Assembly: GCA_025774405.1 (NCBI GenBank)
Contig: JALGWB010000121.1
Location: 1 to 6,638, forward strand
From: a bacterium
Lineage (GTDB): Bacteria; Arandabacterota; Arandabacteria; Arandabacterales; Arandabacteraceae
DNA length: 6,638 nt
Direction of reading: 5' to 3'
In this document: piece by piece, positions 1-6,210 of the stretch
Numbering within the stretch: the stretch's first letter is position 1
How the letters are laid out: every line of letters begins with the position of its first letter
Position numbers and translations under genes: made by a program
Notes under the pieces: model-generated
Databases searched by the model: none
The model's input: the letters and a program-made list of their open reading frames with translations, nothing else
Told to the model about the DNA's origin: nothing

Positions 1-1
1 C

Positions 2-403
2 TGGCTCTACATTCATGTTTCCCTGGCAGCCCTTGGAGAGACATTTTTCGCCATTGCCTTCGTATCAAGTCTCATCTATCTCGTGGGCCGTAAATCCACT
101 GACACCACGCTCGAAGACCTCACGTACAGAGCAATCAGCCTCGGCTTCCCACTTTTCACAGCCGGTGCACTGGTGGCGGGAGCCATCTGGGCGAAGAAGG
201 CATGGGGTGCCTATTGGTCCTGGGATCCAAAGGAAGTGCTTTCACTTGTTGTCTGGCTTGTCTATGCTGTTTATCTTCATGCAAGACTTGTTCGAGGTCT
301 GAGAGGTAGATTGCTTGCAGTGGTTTCAATCGTTGGTTTTTCGCTTACCATATTCACGATTTTTGGAACGTTGATCTTCGGTGGTTTGCATTCCTATAGC
401 TGA
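2..403 (+). CDS. ccsA: Cytochrome c biogenesis protein CcsA/ResC family, C-terminal part (5' truncated)
   Basis: The reading frame is open from base 2 to the TGA at 401-403 and gives 133 residues; the start lies outside the window. It contains the tryptophan-rich haem-handling signature of the CcsA/CcmC/CcmF superfamily, WGAYWSWDPKE, encoded at 203-235. Conserved histidines flank it: one in the segment WLYIHVSLA (His codon 14-16) and one in the C-terminal LHSYS (His codon 389-391). In this family such histidines are axial ligands of haem b during its transfer across the membrane to apocytochrome c. At least three hydrophobic segments are visible: after the first His, before the WWD motif, and near the C terminus. 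Together with CcsB/ResB the protein forms the System II cytochrome c synthase in the cytoplasmic membrane. The downstream vanZ-like gene begins 12 nt later. A CcmC-type System I protein is the main alternative, but the C-terminal LHSY ending fits CcsA better. The exact subfamily would need the missing N terminus. Confidence 0.88.
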   Translation, partial: WLYIHVSLAALGETFFAIAFVSSLIYLVGRKSTDTTLEDLTYRAISLGFPLFTAGALVAGAIWAKKAWGAYWSWDPKEVLSLVVWLVYAVYLHARLVRGLRGRLLAVVSIVGFSLTIFTIFGTLIFGGLHSYS

Positions 404-415
404 CAGGGAGGATAC

Positions 416-760
416 TTGCAGGGCCTTGAGTTACACAGACGCAGATGGTTGCCAGCCGTGGTTTGGGCATCGGTGATGCTCATTGTATCTTCGATTCCAA
501 AGCTCGGGATTCAGCAGGGACTCTTTCCTGGTTTCGACAAGCTTGCTCATCTCATAGAGTACTTCATATTTGGGGTTACGCTAAGATACTGGTCTCAGAC
601 CCGTCGAAGGCCATACCTCTACGGAGGCATAATCCTGGGATTGCTCGACGAGCTGCATCAAGCATATATTCCGGGCAGGGAGAGCAGCTTCTGGGATTTT
701 GCTGCGGACGCCGCTGGTGTTACTTTTGGCTATCTTATAATCAGGAAGTGGGAAGCATGA
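416..760 (+). CDS. VanZ-like family small membrane protein
   Basis: This 114-residue protein starts at TTG 416, chosen because GGGAGG at 406-411 is well placed and no in-frame ATG precedes the first hydrophobic segment. About four membrane segments are visible (roughly residues 11-27, 43-58, 67-77 and 95-110). The VanZ-like hallmarks are D41-K-L-A-H45-x-x-E48-Y49, then D78-E79-L-H81-Q82 followed by P86-G87-R88, then D94 and A97-D98-x-x-G101. VanZ itself confers low-level teicoplanin resistance, but most chromosomal single-domain relatives have no known function, so resistance should not be inferred. The conserved charged and His residues sit near membrane boundaries and may form a functional site; this is inference. 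The gene lies 12 nt after ccsA and its stop overlaps the hisS start (ATGA, 757-760), so it appears to be expressed with its neighbours. Family assignment is confident; function is unknown. Confidence 0.85.
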   Translation: MQGLELHRRRWLPAVVWASVMLIVSSIPKLGIQQGLFPGFDKLAHLIEYFIFGVTLRYWSQTRRRPYLYGGIILGLLDELHQAYIPGRESSFWDFAADAAGVTFGYLIIRKWEA

Positions 761-2037
761 CCAGACGTTTCAAAGCAATGCGGGGTACTCACGATATTCT
801 GCCCGAGGAGGCTTCGAGGTGGCGCCTCATTGAAGAGGAGTTTGCCACGATATGCATCAGATATGGATACCAGGAGATCAGAACACCGATCTTTGAATCC
901 ACGGAGGTCTTCGAGCGGGGTACCGGTTTCAGCACTGATGTTGTGCAGAAGGAGATGTACACGTTTGAGGATAAGAAAGGACGGAGGCTGAGCCTCAGGC
1001 CTGAGGCCACACCGTCGGTCATCAGGGCCTATCTTGAGCACAATCTTGATAAACGTGCAAAGGTGCTCAAGGTGTTCTATATGGGTCCTATGTTCAGATA
1101 CGACCGACCAGGGGCAGGGCGTTATCGTCAGTTCCACCAGCTGGGAATCGAGGTAATAGGCACTGCGAGTCCTGTTGCCGATGCGGAAGCGATTGTCCTG
1201 CTCTGGGACTTTCTTCGTGCAATTGGCTTAAAGCGGCTTAAGGTGAGACTGAACAGCCTTGGATGCGAAAAATGCAGAGTCGAGTACTCAGGTATCGTGA
1301 AGTCATTCCTTGAGGGAAACCTTAAGCATCTCTGTCAGGACTGTCATGAGCGTTTTGCACGCAATCCCCTCAGAGTGCTCGATTGTAAGCAGAAGAAGTG
1401 TAAGGCTGTTGTGGCGAAGGCCCCTGAAATTGGCGAGGTTCTTTGCCAGCCATGCCGCGATCACCTTGAAGAGGTCAAACGCCTCATAAAGCTGGGCGGG
1501 GTTGAATCCTATCTTGATGCCAGGCTGGTCAGGGGTCTTGATTACTACACCAGAACAGTTTTTGAAGTCTTCCATGAGGCTTCAGGGATTGATAATTCAC
1601 TGGGTGGCGGTGGGCGCTATGACAGGCTTGTTGAGGATCTTGGCGGACCAAGCATGCCAGCGGTCGGCTTTTCAGCTGGGATGGAACGGATAGGGCAGGC
1701 TCTCGAGATCGATGGTGTCAATCTCGAGACCAACCAATCTGTTGATGTCTTCATCGCTCCGATGGGGGGTCAGGCCTTCGAGAAGGCTTTCGAGCTTGCC
1801 CGGGATCTCAGGCTTAACCTCCGAGTCTGGCTTGAATTTGACGAGCGCAAGATCGATCGACAATTAAGGACCGCTTCAAGGCTTGGAGTACGATTCACCG
1901 TCATCATTGGTTCAGATGAGATTTCAAGGGGGATCGTAAAGGTAAAGGATATGACTACCGGTGAGCAATACGAGGTCGAGCAATCAGGTGTTGCTGGTTG
2001 GCTGAAGAAACGTCTGGGAGGGACTGATCTTGAGTGA
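757..2037 (+). CDS. hisS: Histidyl-tRNA synthetase
   Basis: This class II aminoacyl-tRNA synthetase of 426 residues, normal for bacteria, charges tRNA-His with histidine in the cytoplasm. The start is ATG 757 inside the ATGA overlap with the vanZ-like gene; it puts the usual N-terminal RGTHDILP at residues 9-16. The frame stays open upstream to 445, but that stretch is the vanZ gene read in another frame. Visible signatures are LRPEAT (80-85), motif 2 with F113-R114-Y115, the histidine-specific VRGLDYY (258-264, catalytic Arg259), GGGGRYD (283-289) and motif 3 with GFSAGMERI (304-312, Arg311). The HGTP anticodon-binding domain follows from about residue 330. The insertion domain (about 165-235) holds eight cysteines in four pairs: 170/173, 193/196, 210/215 and 230/233, which suggests zinc binding. 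Its stop overlaps the aspS start by 8 nt. ATG 778 is a possible alternative start seven residues in, but is less likely. Confidence 0.97.
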   Translation: MTRRFKAMRGTHDILPEEASRWRLIEEEFATICIRYGYQEIRTPIFESTEVFERGTGFSTDVVQKEMYTFEDKKGRRLSLRPEATPSVIRAYLEHNLDKRAKVLKVFYMGPMFRYDRPGAGRYRQFHQLGIEVIGTASPVADAEAIVLLWDFLRAIGLKRLKVRLNSLGCEKCRVEYSGIVKSFLEGNLKHLCQDCHERFARNPLRVLDCKQKKCKAVVAKAPEIGEVLCQPCRDHLEEVKRLIKLGGVESYLDARLVRGLDYYTRTVFEVFHEASGIDNSLGGGGRYDRLVEDLGGPSMPAVGFSAGMERIGQALEIDGVNLETNQSVDVFIAPMGGQAFEKAFELARDLRLNLRVWLEFDERKIDRQLRTASRLGVRFTVIIGSDEISRGIVKVKDMTTGEQYEVEQSGVAGWLKKRLGGTDLE

Positions 2038-3796
2038 GAGCATTCAGGGGCTTAAGCGGAGTCATACCTGTGGGCAACTCGCGAAGAGTAATGTCGGTGA
2101 GCAGGTGACGCTGATGGGGTGGGTGCATCGCAGGCGCGACCATGGTGGCGTCATCTTCATTGACGTTCGTGATCGTGAGGGCATTACGCAGGTTGTTTTC
2201 AAACCCGATCAGCCTGATCTTATGGCGAAGGCGAGAAGGCTGAAGCAGGAATATGTGATCGCTGTCGAAGGCGTGGTCGATGCCCGCCCGGATGAGATGG
2301 TCAATCCGGACCTCAAGACCGGTGAAGTTGAGGTGAGAGCTCAAAAACTGCGCATTCTCAACGAAGCCAGAACACCACCCTTCGTTATAGAAGATGAAGC
2401 TCAGGCCAATGAAGACCTTAGGTTCAGGTATCGGTATCTTGACCTCAGAAACCAGGTGCTCAAGGAGAATATCATTCGCAGGCATCATGCAGCCCAGGCT
2501 GTCAGGCAATATCTCAATCAGAAAGGTTTCCTCGAGATAGAGACTCCCATGCTGGTCAAGCGCACTCCAGAAGGAGCAAGGGACTTTCTTGTCCCGAGCA
2601 GGCTGAATCCAGGGAAATTCTATGCACTCCCTCAGTCACCGCAGCTCTATAAGCAGATTCTCATGATCGCTGGTTTCGACAGGTATTATCAGCTGCCTCG
2701 GTGTTTGCGTGATGAAGATCTCCGAGCTGATCGTCAGCCAGAGCATACTCAGATCGATATTGAGATGAGTTTCGTGGAGGAAGATGACATTTTCGACCTG
2801 GCTGAGGGATTGATGCAACATGTCTTCAAAGCCACCATCGGTGTCGAGATCGAGACCCCGTTTCCCAGATTGACATATGCTGAAAGCCTGGCTCGATACG
2901 GGACAGACAAGCCTGATCTCAGGTTCGGGCTTGAAATAAGGGAGATAACTCCACTTGTGACCGAGAGCCAGTCGGATCTGCTCAAGGAGGCTGCACATGA
3001 TGGTGGTGCCTTTGCAATTGTCACCGGGGAAGGCGCCTCGATATCCCGCAAGGGGATTGAGCAGCTTGAGCTCACTGCACGCAAGGCGGGCGCAGCCGGG
3101 CTTGCCTGGGGCAGGATCATTGATGGTAAACCAAGCGGTATATTGAAGTATTTCACGGACAGGGCGATTCAAGAGCTTGCCGAGCTTGCTGGAGGCTCTC
3201 AAGCCCTTGTACTTATTGTTGCAGGTGACCGCCTGCGATCTCTTAAGGCGCTTGGGCAGGTGAGGCTGGAGCTTGCCAACGTAGCAAGAATGGTCACCGA
3301 AGGTATATATCGATTTGTCTGGATAACTGAGTTTCCGATTTTCGAATGGGATGAGGTGGAGAATAGATGGGCTCCTGCTCACCATATGTTCAGCATGCCC
3401 TATGAGGAAGATTTGGGATTTCTTGAGACAGAGCCCGGTAGGGTGAGGGGTCGAGTCTATGATCTTGTGCTCAATGGGGTGGAGTTGGGCTCCGGGAGCA
3501 TCAGAAATCACCTGCGCGATATACAGGAGCGGGTCATGAAGGTTATAGGGCTTGAAAGGCAGGAAGCCTATCGTCGGTTTGGCTTTCTGCTTGAGGCTTT
3601 TGAATACGGTGCACCACCACATGGCGGTATTGCCCTGGGTTTTGACCGCATCGTCATGTTACTTTCTGGGAGGCAGACCATCAGAGATGTCATCGCTTTT
3701 CCCAAGACAACAAGTGGTGCTTCCTTGATGGATGATTGTCCGTCGGAAATAGATGAGGCTGATCTGAAGGAGTTGCATATCAAGCTCGACCTGTGA
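2030..3796 (+). CDS. aspS: Aspartyl-tRNA synthetase, bacterial type (possibly non-discriminating)
   Basis: This 588-residue class II synthetase has the full bacterial AspRS layout. An N-terminal OB-fold anticodon-binding domain (about 1-105) contains GWVHRRRDHGG at 30-40. The catalytic core includes the flipping loop TPEGARDFLVPSR, the QSPQLYKQ segment, motif 2 R227-D-E-D-L-R-A-D-R235, and motif 3 GFDRI with Arg540. A GAD insertion of roughly residues 290-410 is specific to bacterial AspRS. The C terminus ends in the familiar FPKTTSGASLMDDCPSEI-type tail. The start is TTG 2030, preceded by GGGAGGG (2016-2022) and overlapping hisS by 8 nt. His38 occupies the OB-fold position where discriminating enzymes such as that of E. 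coli usually have Leu; His there is associated with enzymes that also charge tRNA-Asn, so a GatCAB amidotransferase may exist elsewhere. His239 replaces the common Phe in the QPEFTQ segment. Function is certain; tRNA specificity is inference. Confidence 0.97.
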   Translation: MSESIQGLKRSHTCGQLAKSNVGEQVTLMGWVHRRRDHGGVIFIDVRDREGITQVVFKPDQPDLMAKARRLKQEYVIAVEGVVDARPDEMVNPDLKTGEVEVRAQKLRILNEARTPPFVIEDEAQANEDLRFRYRYLDLRNQVLKENIIRRHHAAQAVRQYLNQKGFLEIETPMLVKRTPEGARDFLVPSRLNPGKFYALPQSPQLYKQILMIAGFDRYYQLPRCLRDEDLRADRQPEHTQIDIEMSFVEEDDIFDLAEGLMQHVFKATIGVEIETPFPRLTYAESLARYGTDKPDLRFGLEIREITPLVTESQSDLLKEAAHDGGAFAIVTGEGASISRKGIEQLELTARKAGAAGLAWGRIIDGKPSGILKYFTDRAIQELAELAGGSQALVLIVAGDRLRSLKALGQVRLELANVARMVTEGIYRFVWITEFPIFEWDEVENRWAPAHHMFSMPYEEDLGFLETEPGRVRGRVYDLVLNGVELGSGSIRNHLRDIQERVMKVIGLERQEAYRRFGFLLEAFEYGAPPHGGIALGFDRIVMLLSGRQTIRDVIAFPKTTSGASLMDDCPSEIDEADLKELHIKLDL

Positions 3797-3863
3797 TGGC
3801 TGGACCGGGAGTTGTCAGAATCTGTCTCTGATGACGTCAAACATATCGGATGGCATTAGCGAA

Positions 3864-3883
3864 GTCAGCCATTTTGGCTTGAC
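3864..3883 (+). other. Hairpin/dyad overlapping the -35 box
   Basis: GTCAGCCA (3864-3871) pairs with TGGCT (3875-3879) and GAC (3881-3883), with T3880 bulged and a TTT loop. Eight base pairs are formed. No run of T follows (AAGGTTT), so it is a poor intrinsic terminator for aspS. Its right arm includes most of the TTGACA box at 3879-3884, so an operator-like role is possible. It may also be chance; no regulator family is recognised. Confidence 0.3.
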
Positions 3884-3908
3884 AAGGTTTGATGGTGGTT
3901 GTTAGAGT
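3879..3908 (+). promoter_or_regulatory. Candidate sigma70-type promoter for the lipoprotein/LysM unit
   Basis: A perfect -35 box TTGACA (3879-3884) is followed, after 18 bp, by TAGAGT (3903-3908), which matches four of six bases of TATAAT. It is preceded by TG at 3900-3901 in extended -10 register. Transcription would begin near 3915, leaving a leader of about 60 nt before the ATG at 3976. The site lies in the only sizeable gap after aspS, where a new unit is expected. Sigma70-like consensus use in this organism is assumed, not shown. Confidence 0.5.
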
Positions 3909-3975
3909 TTGGGAGGTTCAGAGCGAAAACTCGTTGTGAACGGTATAGCAACTTACCAGAAGGGGGTGGTAAATA

Positions 3976-4263
3976 ATGTTCACGAGGCGGCTTTGGGTGG
4001 TGGTGGCTATTCTGGGGTTACTCGTTTTGGGGCTTACAGTTGGATGTGGTCCCAAACCGCCTTGTCCCGTCGGCCCGGAGGTGGTTAAACAGTCGCAAGC
4101 CAAGACCGCACAGGTCGAGAAGGATCTTGCTGAAGCCACTGCTGAGCGTGAGCAACTCGAAAACGAGCTTAGTGAGAAGCAGGCTCGGCTCAATGAGTTG
4201 AGGGGCAAGCCGGAAGAACTCGAGAAGAAGCTCGAGGCCCTCATGAGGGGTAGCGGGCGATAG
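3976..4263 (+). CDS. Small coiled-coil lipoprotein, function unknown
   Basis: This 95-residue protein starts at ATG 3976 behind a purine-rich ribosome binding site (GAAGGGGGTGG, about 3959-3969). Residues 1-23 form a lipoprotein signal peptide: Arg4-Arg5, a hydrophobic core, then LTVGC with the predicted lipidated Cys24. Thr at -3 is slightly off the usual lipobox. A short Pro/Gly/Cys linker follows (GPKPPCPVGPE, with a second Cys30). Residues about 36-90 are a highly charged Ala/Leu/Glu/Lys helix with heptad spacing, a probable coiled coil, ending in RGSGR. It resembles Lpp-like or spacer lipoproteins in size and plan, but I cannot assign it to a named family. The residue after Cys24 is Gly, not the Asp that signals inner-membrane retention in enterobacteria, so an outer-membrane location is plausible. 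The LysM gene follows after 45 nt and encodes a similar charged helix, which suggests shared work in the envelope. Confidence 0.8.
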   Translation: MFTRRLWVVVAILGLLVLGLTVGCGPKPPCPVGPEVVKQSQAKTAQVEKDLAEATAEREQLENELSEKQARLNELRGKPEELEKKLEALMRGSGR

Positions 4264-4308
4264 GTGGGCAGGACGATGCCTGGTAGATTTCAAAAGGAGC
4301 TGATAAAA

Positions 4309-4992
4309 ATGAAGTCTCGTCTAGGTATTGTAGGACTTGCCGCAATATCGCTCGCCTTCATCGCTCTGATGGCGTCGAGCGTGCTTGCGGTGGATGTATC
4401 GAAGGGACAGTTTTACACCGAGGAGGAGTATCAGAAGCTCTCCAAGAAGGAGCGCGAAGCCTATTGTTCAGCTCTTGCCGATGAGGCAAGGAAGCAGGAG
4501 GCAAGGCTTAAGGACGCTGAGTCCAGATTGGCCTCCGAGCGGGCGAAGATCGATGACCTCAAGGCTAAGCTCAGACAGGTTGACGCTGAGCTCAAGCCGC
4601 TCGAGTCGAGAGTTGCCGATCTTGAGCGCCAGATAAAGGAGCTTGAATCTCTTCCCAAGGAGTGGACTGTCAAGGAGGGTGAGTGTCTGTATAAGATCTC
4701 AGGATATGCTGAGATCTACAGTGATCCAACGAAGTGGCCAAGGATTTTCAGAGCCAACAGGGATAAGATCGAAGATCCGACCCTCATCTATCCTGGTTGG
4801 GTCCTGAGAATTCCCAGAGGATTGCCCAATACGCATGTGGTGGTTGAAGGCGAATGGTTGGCCAAGATTGCTGGTTACTGGGAGATCTATGACGACTGGC
4901 GTCTGTGGACGAAGATATATGAGGCAAACAAGGACAAGATCAGCGATCCTGACCTGATCATGCCTGGCTGGGAACTCAGAATACCCCGATAA
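4309..4992 (+). CDS. Secreted coiled-coil protein with two C-terminal LysM domains
   Basis: ATG 4309 is chosen because AAGGAG (4294-4299) lies 9 nt upstream and the protein then begins with a clean signal peptide: Lys2/Arg4, hydrophobic residues 5-24 and likely signal peptidase I cleavage after VLA27. An upstream in-frame GTG (4264) would add 15 residues but has no comparable site. The mature part has a short segment rich in Tyr/Glu/Lys, a long charged coiled coil (about 40-115), then two LysM domains (118-170 and 175-227). Each has the pattern EGE, I-x-G-Y, E-I-Y, W-x-x-I, A-N, K-I, D-P, L-I, P-G-W, L-R-I-P-R. LysM domains bind N-acetylglucosamine in peptidoglycan, so the protein probably sits on the cell wall with its helix extending outward. 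No enzymatic domain is present. Free cysteines Cys53 and Cys126 are present. It is probably co-transcribed with the preceding lipoprotein and is followed by a strong terminator. Confidence 0.9.
   Translation: MKSRLGIVGLAAISLAFIALMASSVLAVDVSKGQFYTEEEYQKLSKKEREAYCSALADEARKQEARLKDAESRLASERAKIDDLKAKLRQVDAELKPLESRVADLERQIKELESLPKEWTVKEGECLYKISGYAEIYSDPTKWPRIFRANRDKIEDPTLIYPGWVLRIPRGLPNTHVVVEGEWLAKIAGYWEIYDDWRLWTKIYEANKDKISDPDLIMPGWELRIPR
4660..4989 (+). repeat. Tandem LysM domain duplication (two copies, 57-residue period)
   Basis: The segments 4660-4818 and 4831-4989 encode two LysM domains that align without gaps over about 53 residues with a period of 57 residues (171 nt). Shared positions include EGE, GY, EIY, W, I, AN, DKI, DP, LI, PGW and LRIPR. 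At DNA level they have diverged well beyond simple recent duplication, so this is an old internal duplication and not a sequencing artefact. Confidence 0.85.
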
Positions 4993-5067
4993 CTGTATGG
5001 GTGGTGGAATCGTTAACAGGTGACAGGAGAGGATTTCGAGGAATCTGACAGAGATTGTTGGTTTCAA

Positions 5068-5117
5068 CTGAAGCTCTTGCTCCCTTGTGTGAGGGTCAAG
5101 GGCTTCAGTGCTTTTTT
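5068..5117 (+). terminator. Strong intrinsic terminator after the LysM gene
   Basis: CTGAAGC (5068-5074) pairs perfectly with GCTTCAG (5102-5108). T5075 can wobble with G5101, CTTG (5076-5079) pairs with CAAG (5097-5100), and CCCT (5082-5085) pairs with AGGG (5092-5095), with a small internal bulge and a TGTGTG loop. Six T residues follow at 5112-5117. It ends the lipoprotein/LysM unit 125 nt after its last stop codon. It also lies directly ahead of the phoH ribosome binding site, so it could act as an attenuator if phoH is transcribed from further upstream. Confidence 0.88.
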
Positions 5118-5124
5118 CTAATCC

Positions 5125-5140
5125 AGAGGTGAAAGACGTG
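5125..5140 (+). promoter_or_regulatory. Ribosome binding site that fixes the phoH start at GTG 5138
   Basis: AGAGGTGA (5125-5132) is a strong Shine-Dalgarno match and lies 5 nt before GTG 5138. In-frame GTG 5108 lies inside the terminator stem and GTG 5129 lies inside this site, so neither is a credible start. ATG 5147 is 14 nt away, which is rather far. Confidence 0.65.
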
Positions 5141-6115
5141 GCTCATATGGTTACCAGAAGACTCGACCTTGTCGGGATCGACCAGGTCAAGCTCTTTGGC
5201 ATGAATGATGCGAACCTGAGGATTTTGAGGAAGGAATTCAATGTCAAGATAATCGCTCGTGGCGAAGAGATGCTGCTTGAAGGTCCAGAGGAGGAGGTTG
5301 AGCGCCTGGCCACCATCCTTGACGATCTGTTGATCAGTGCCAAGAAGGGTATAGCCATAGGTGAGGCAGATGTCAGATATGCTCTTTCAATGGCTACTGA
5401 AAACAGTCAGGAGCTGTCTTCCCTCCATGAGAATCGATTGGAATACCACGACCTCAAGAAGGTCATCAGAGCCAAGACCCATGGACAACAGGAATATGTC
5501 AAAGCCATGCGGATATACGATATCGTCTTCGCCATTGGCCCTGCCGGTACTGGCAAGACGTACCTGGCCATGGCTCAGGCGGTTTCCTCACTTCAGCGGC
5601 GTGACGTTGACCGTATCCTTTTGGTTCGCCCGGCGGTTGAGGCAGGGGAAAGTCTGGGTTTCCTGCCGGGGGACTATACAGAGAAGGTTGGTCCTTATCT
5701 GCGCCCTCTCTATGATGCCCTCTACGAGATGATGCCTGCTGAGAAGATACGCAAGCGACTGGAAATGGGCATAATCGAAGTAGCACCCCTGGCTTACATG
5801 AGGGGTCGCACGCTGAACAATTCCTTCGTCATTCTTGATGAGGCACAGAATACTACGCTTGACCAGATGAAGATGTTTCTTACAAGACTTGGTTTCAATT
5901 CCAAGGCTGTCATAACGGGTGACATAACTCAGATTGATCTGGCCCGCAAGGAGGAATCAGGTCTTGTCTTGATCCAATCGGTATTGAAGTCAGTTCAGGG
6001 GATCAAGTTCATCTACTTGACCGGCAAGGATGTGGTGAGGCATCGACTGGTTCAGGAGATTATAAAAGCCTTCGACAAGTATGAGAATAAGAAAAGAGCG
6101 AAGCCGAAATCCTGA
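5138..6115 (+). CDS. phoH: PhoH family P-loop ATPase (YbeZ-like)
   Basis: From GTG 5138 the protein has 325 residues, normal for the PhoH/YbeZ family. The N-terminal part (about 1-75) resembles the small KH-like domain of this family. The ATPase domain begins with a Q-rich segment (KTHGQQEYVKAM), then Walker A GPAGTGKT (134-141), the family motif LVRPAVEAGESLGFLPGD, and Walker B with VILDEAQNTT (Asp234-Glu235). Further conserved stretches are KMFLTRLGF and VITGDITQIDL. The C terminus is short and basic. PhoH proteins are cytoplasmic ATPases with helicase-like features that act with YbeY in 16S rRNA maturation and RNA quality control; the phosphate-starvation label of E. coli PhoH is not implied here. 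ybeY follows after 95 nt, supporting the ybeZ-ybeY pairing. Transcription is unclear because a strong terminator ends only 20 nt upstream of the start codon. Confidence 0.95.
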   Translation: MAHMVTRRLDLVGIDQVKLFGMNDANLRILRKEFNVKIIARGEEMLLEGPEEEVERLATILDDLLISAKKGIAIGEADVRYALSMATENSQELSSLHENRLEYHDLKKVIRAKTHGQQEYVKAMRIYDIVFAIGPAGTGKTYLAMAQAVSSLQRRDVDRILLVRPAVEAGESLGFLPGDYTEKVGPYLRPLYDALYEMMPAEKIRKRLEMGIIEVAPLAYMRGRTLNNSFVILDEAQNTTLDQMKMFLTRLGFNSKAVITGDITQIDLARKEESGLVLIQSVLKSVQGIKFIYLTGKDVVRHRLVQEIIKAFDKYENKKRAKPKS

Positions 6116-6210
6116 TGTTGCCGATATCTCTTGGGAGGCTTGCTCTTGATTCAGCCCAGCGTCTGAATTAACCTTAAATAAGGGTCGTGGATTCCAACCA
6201 CTGAGGAAGC

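Noticed and set aside
445..756. Long N-terminal extension of the hisS frame up to 445
   Set aside because: It is the vanZ-like gene read in another frame; its translation has no HisRS similarity, and ATG 757 gives the normal family length.
2636..3622. 328-residue open frame on the - strand inside aspS
   Set aside because: It lies wholly antisense to a highly conserved AspRS gene, its translation shows no recognisable domain, and such frames are common opposite codon-biased genes.
3811..3835. Hairpin just after aspS as a terminator
   Set aside because: The stem is about 9 bp with two G-U pairs and no T-tract follows; too weak to call.
3832..3839. Perfect palindrome TGACGTCA
   Set aside because: Eight bases are short enough to occur by chance and there is no second copy or matching regulator context in the window.
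4264..4308. GTG 4264 start for the LysM protein
   Set aside because: It would put 15 residues before a clean signal peptide and ignores the AAGGAG ideally placed for ATG 4309.
5020..5121. 33-residue GTG frame between the LysM gene and phoH
   Set aside because: It has no ribosome binding site, runs through the entire terminator hairpin and its T-tract, and resembles nothing known.
5117..5122. TCTAAT as a -10 box for phoH
   Set aside because: It matches five of six bases, but no -35 is found at 16-19 bp, and the resulting transcript would start at or after the ribosome binding site.
5108..5137. Upstream GTG start for phoH at 5108
   Set aside because: The codon is in the right arm of the terminator stem and has no Shine-Dalgarno; GTG 5138 is much better placed.
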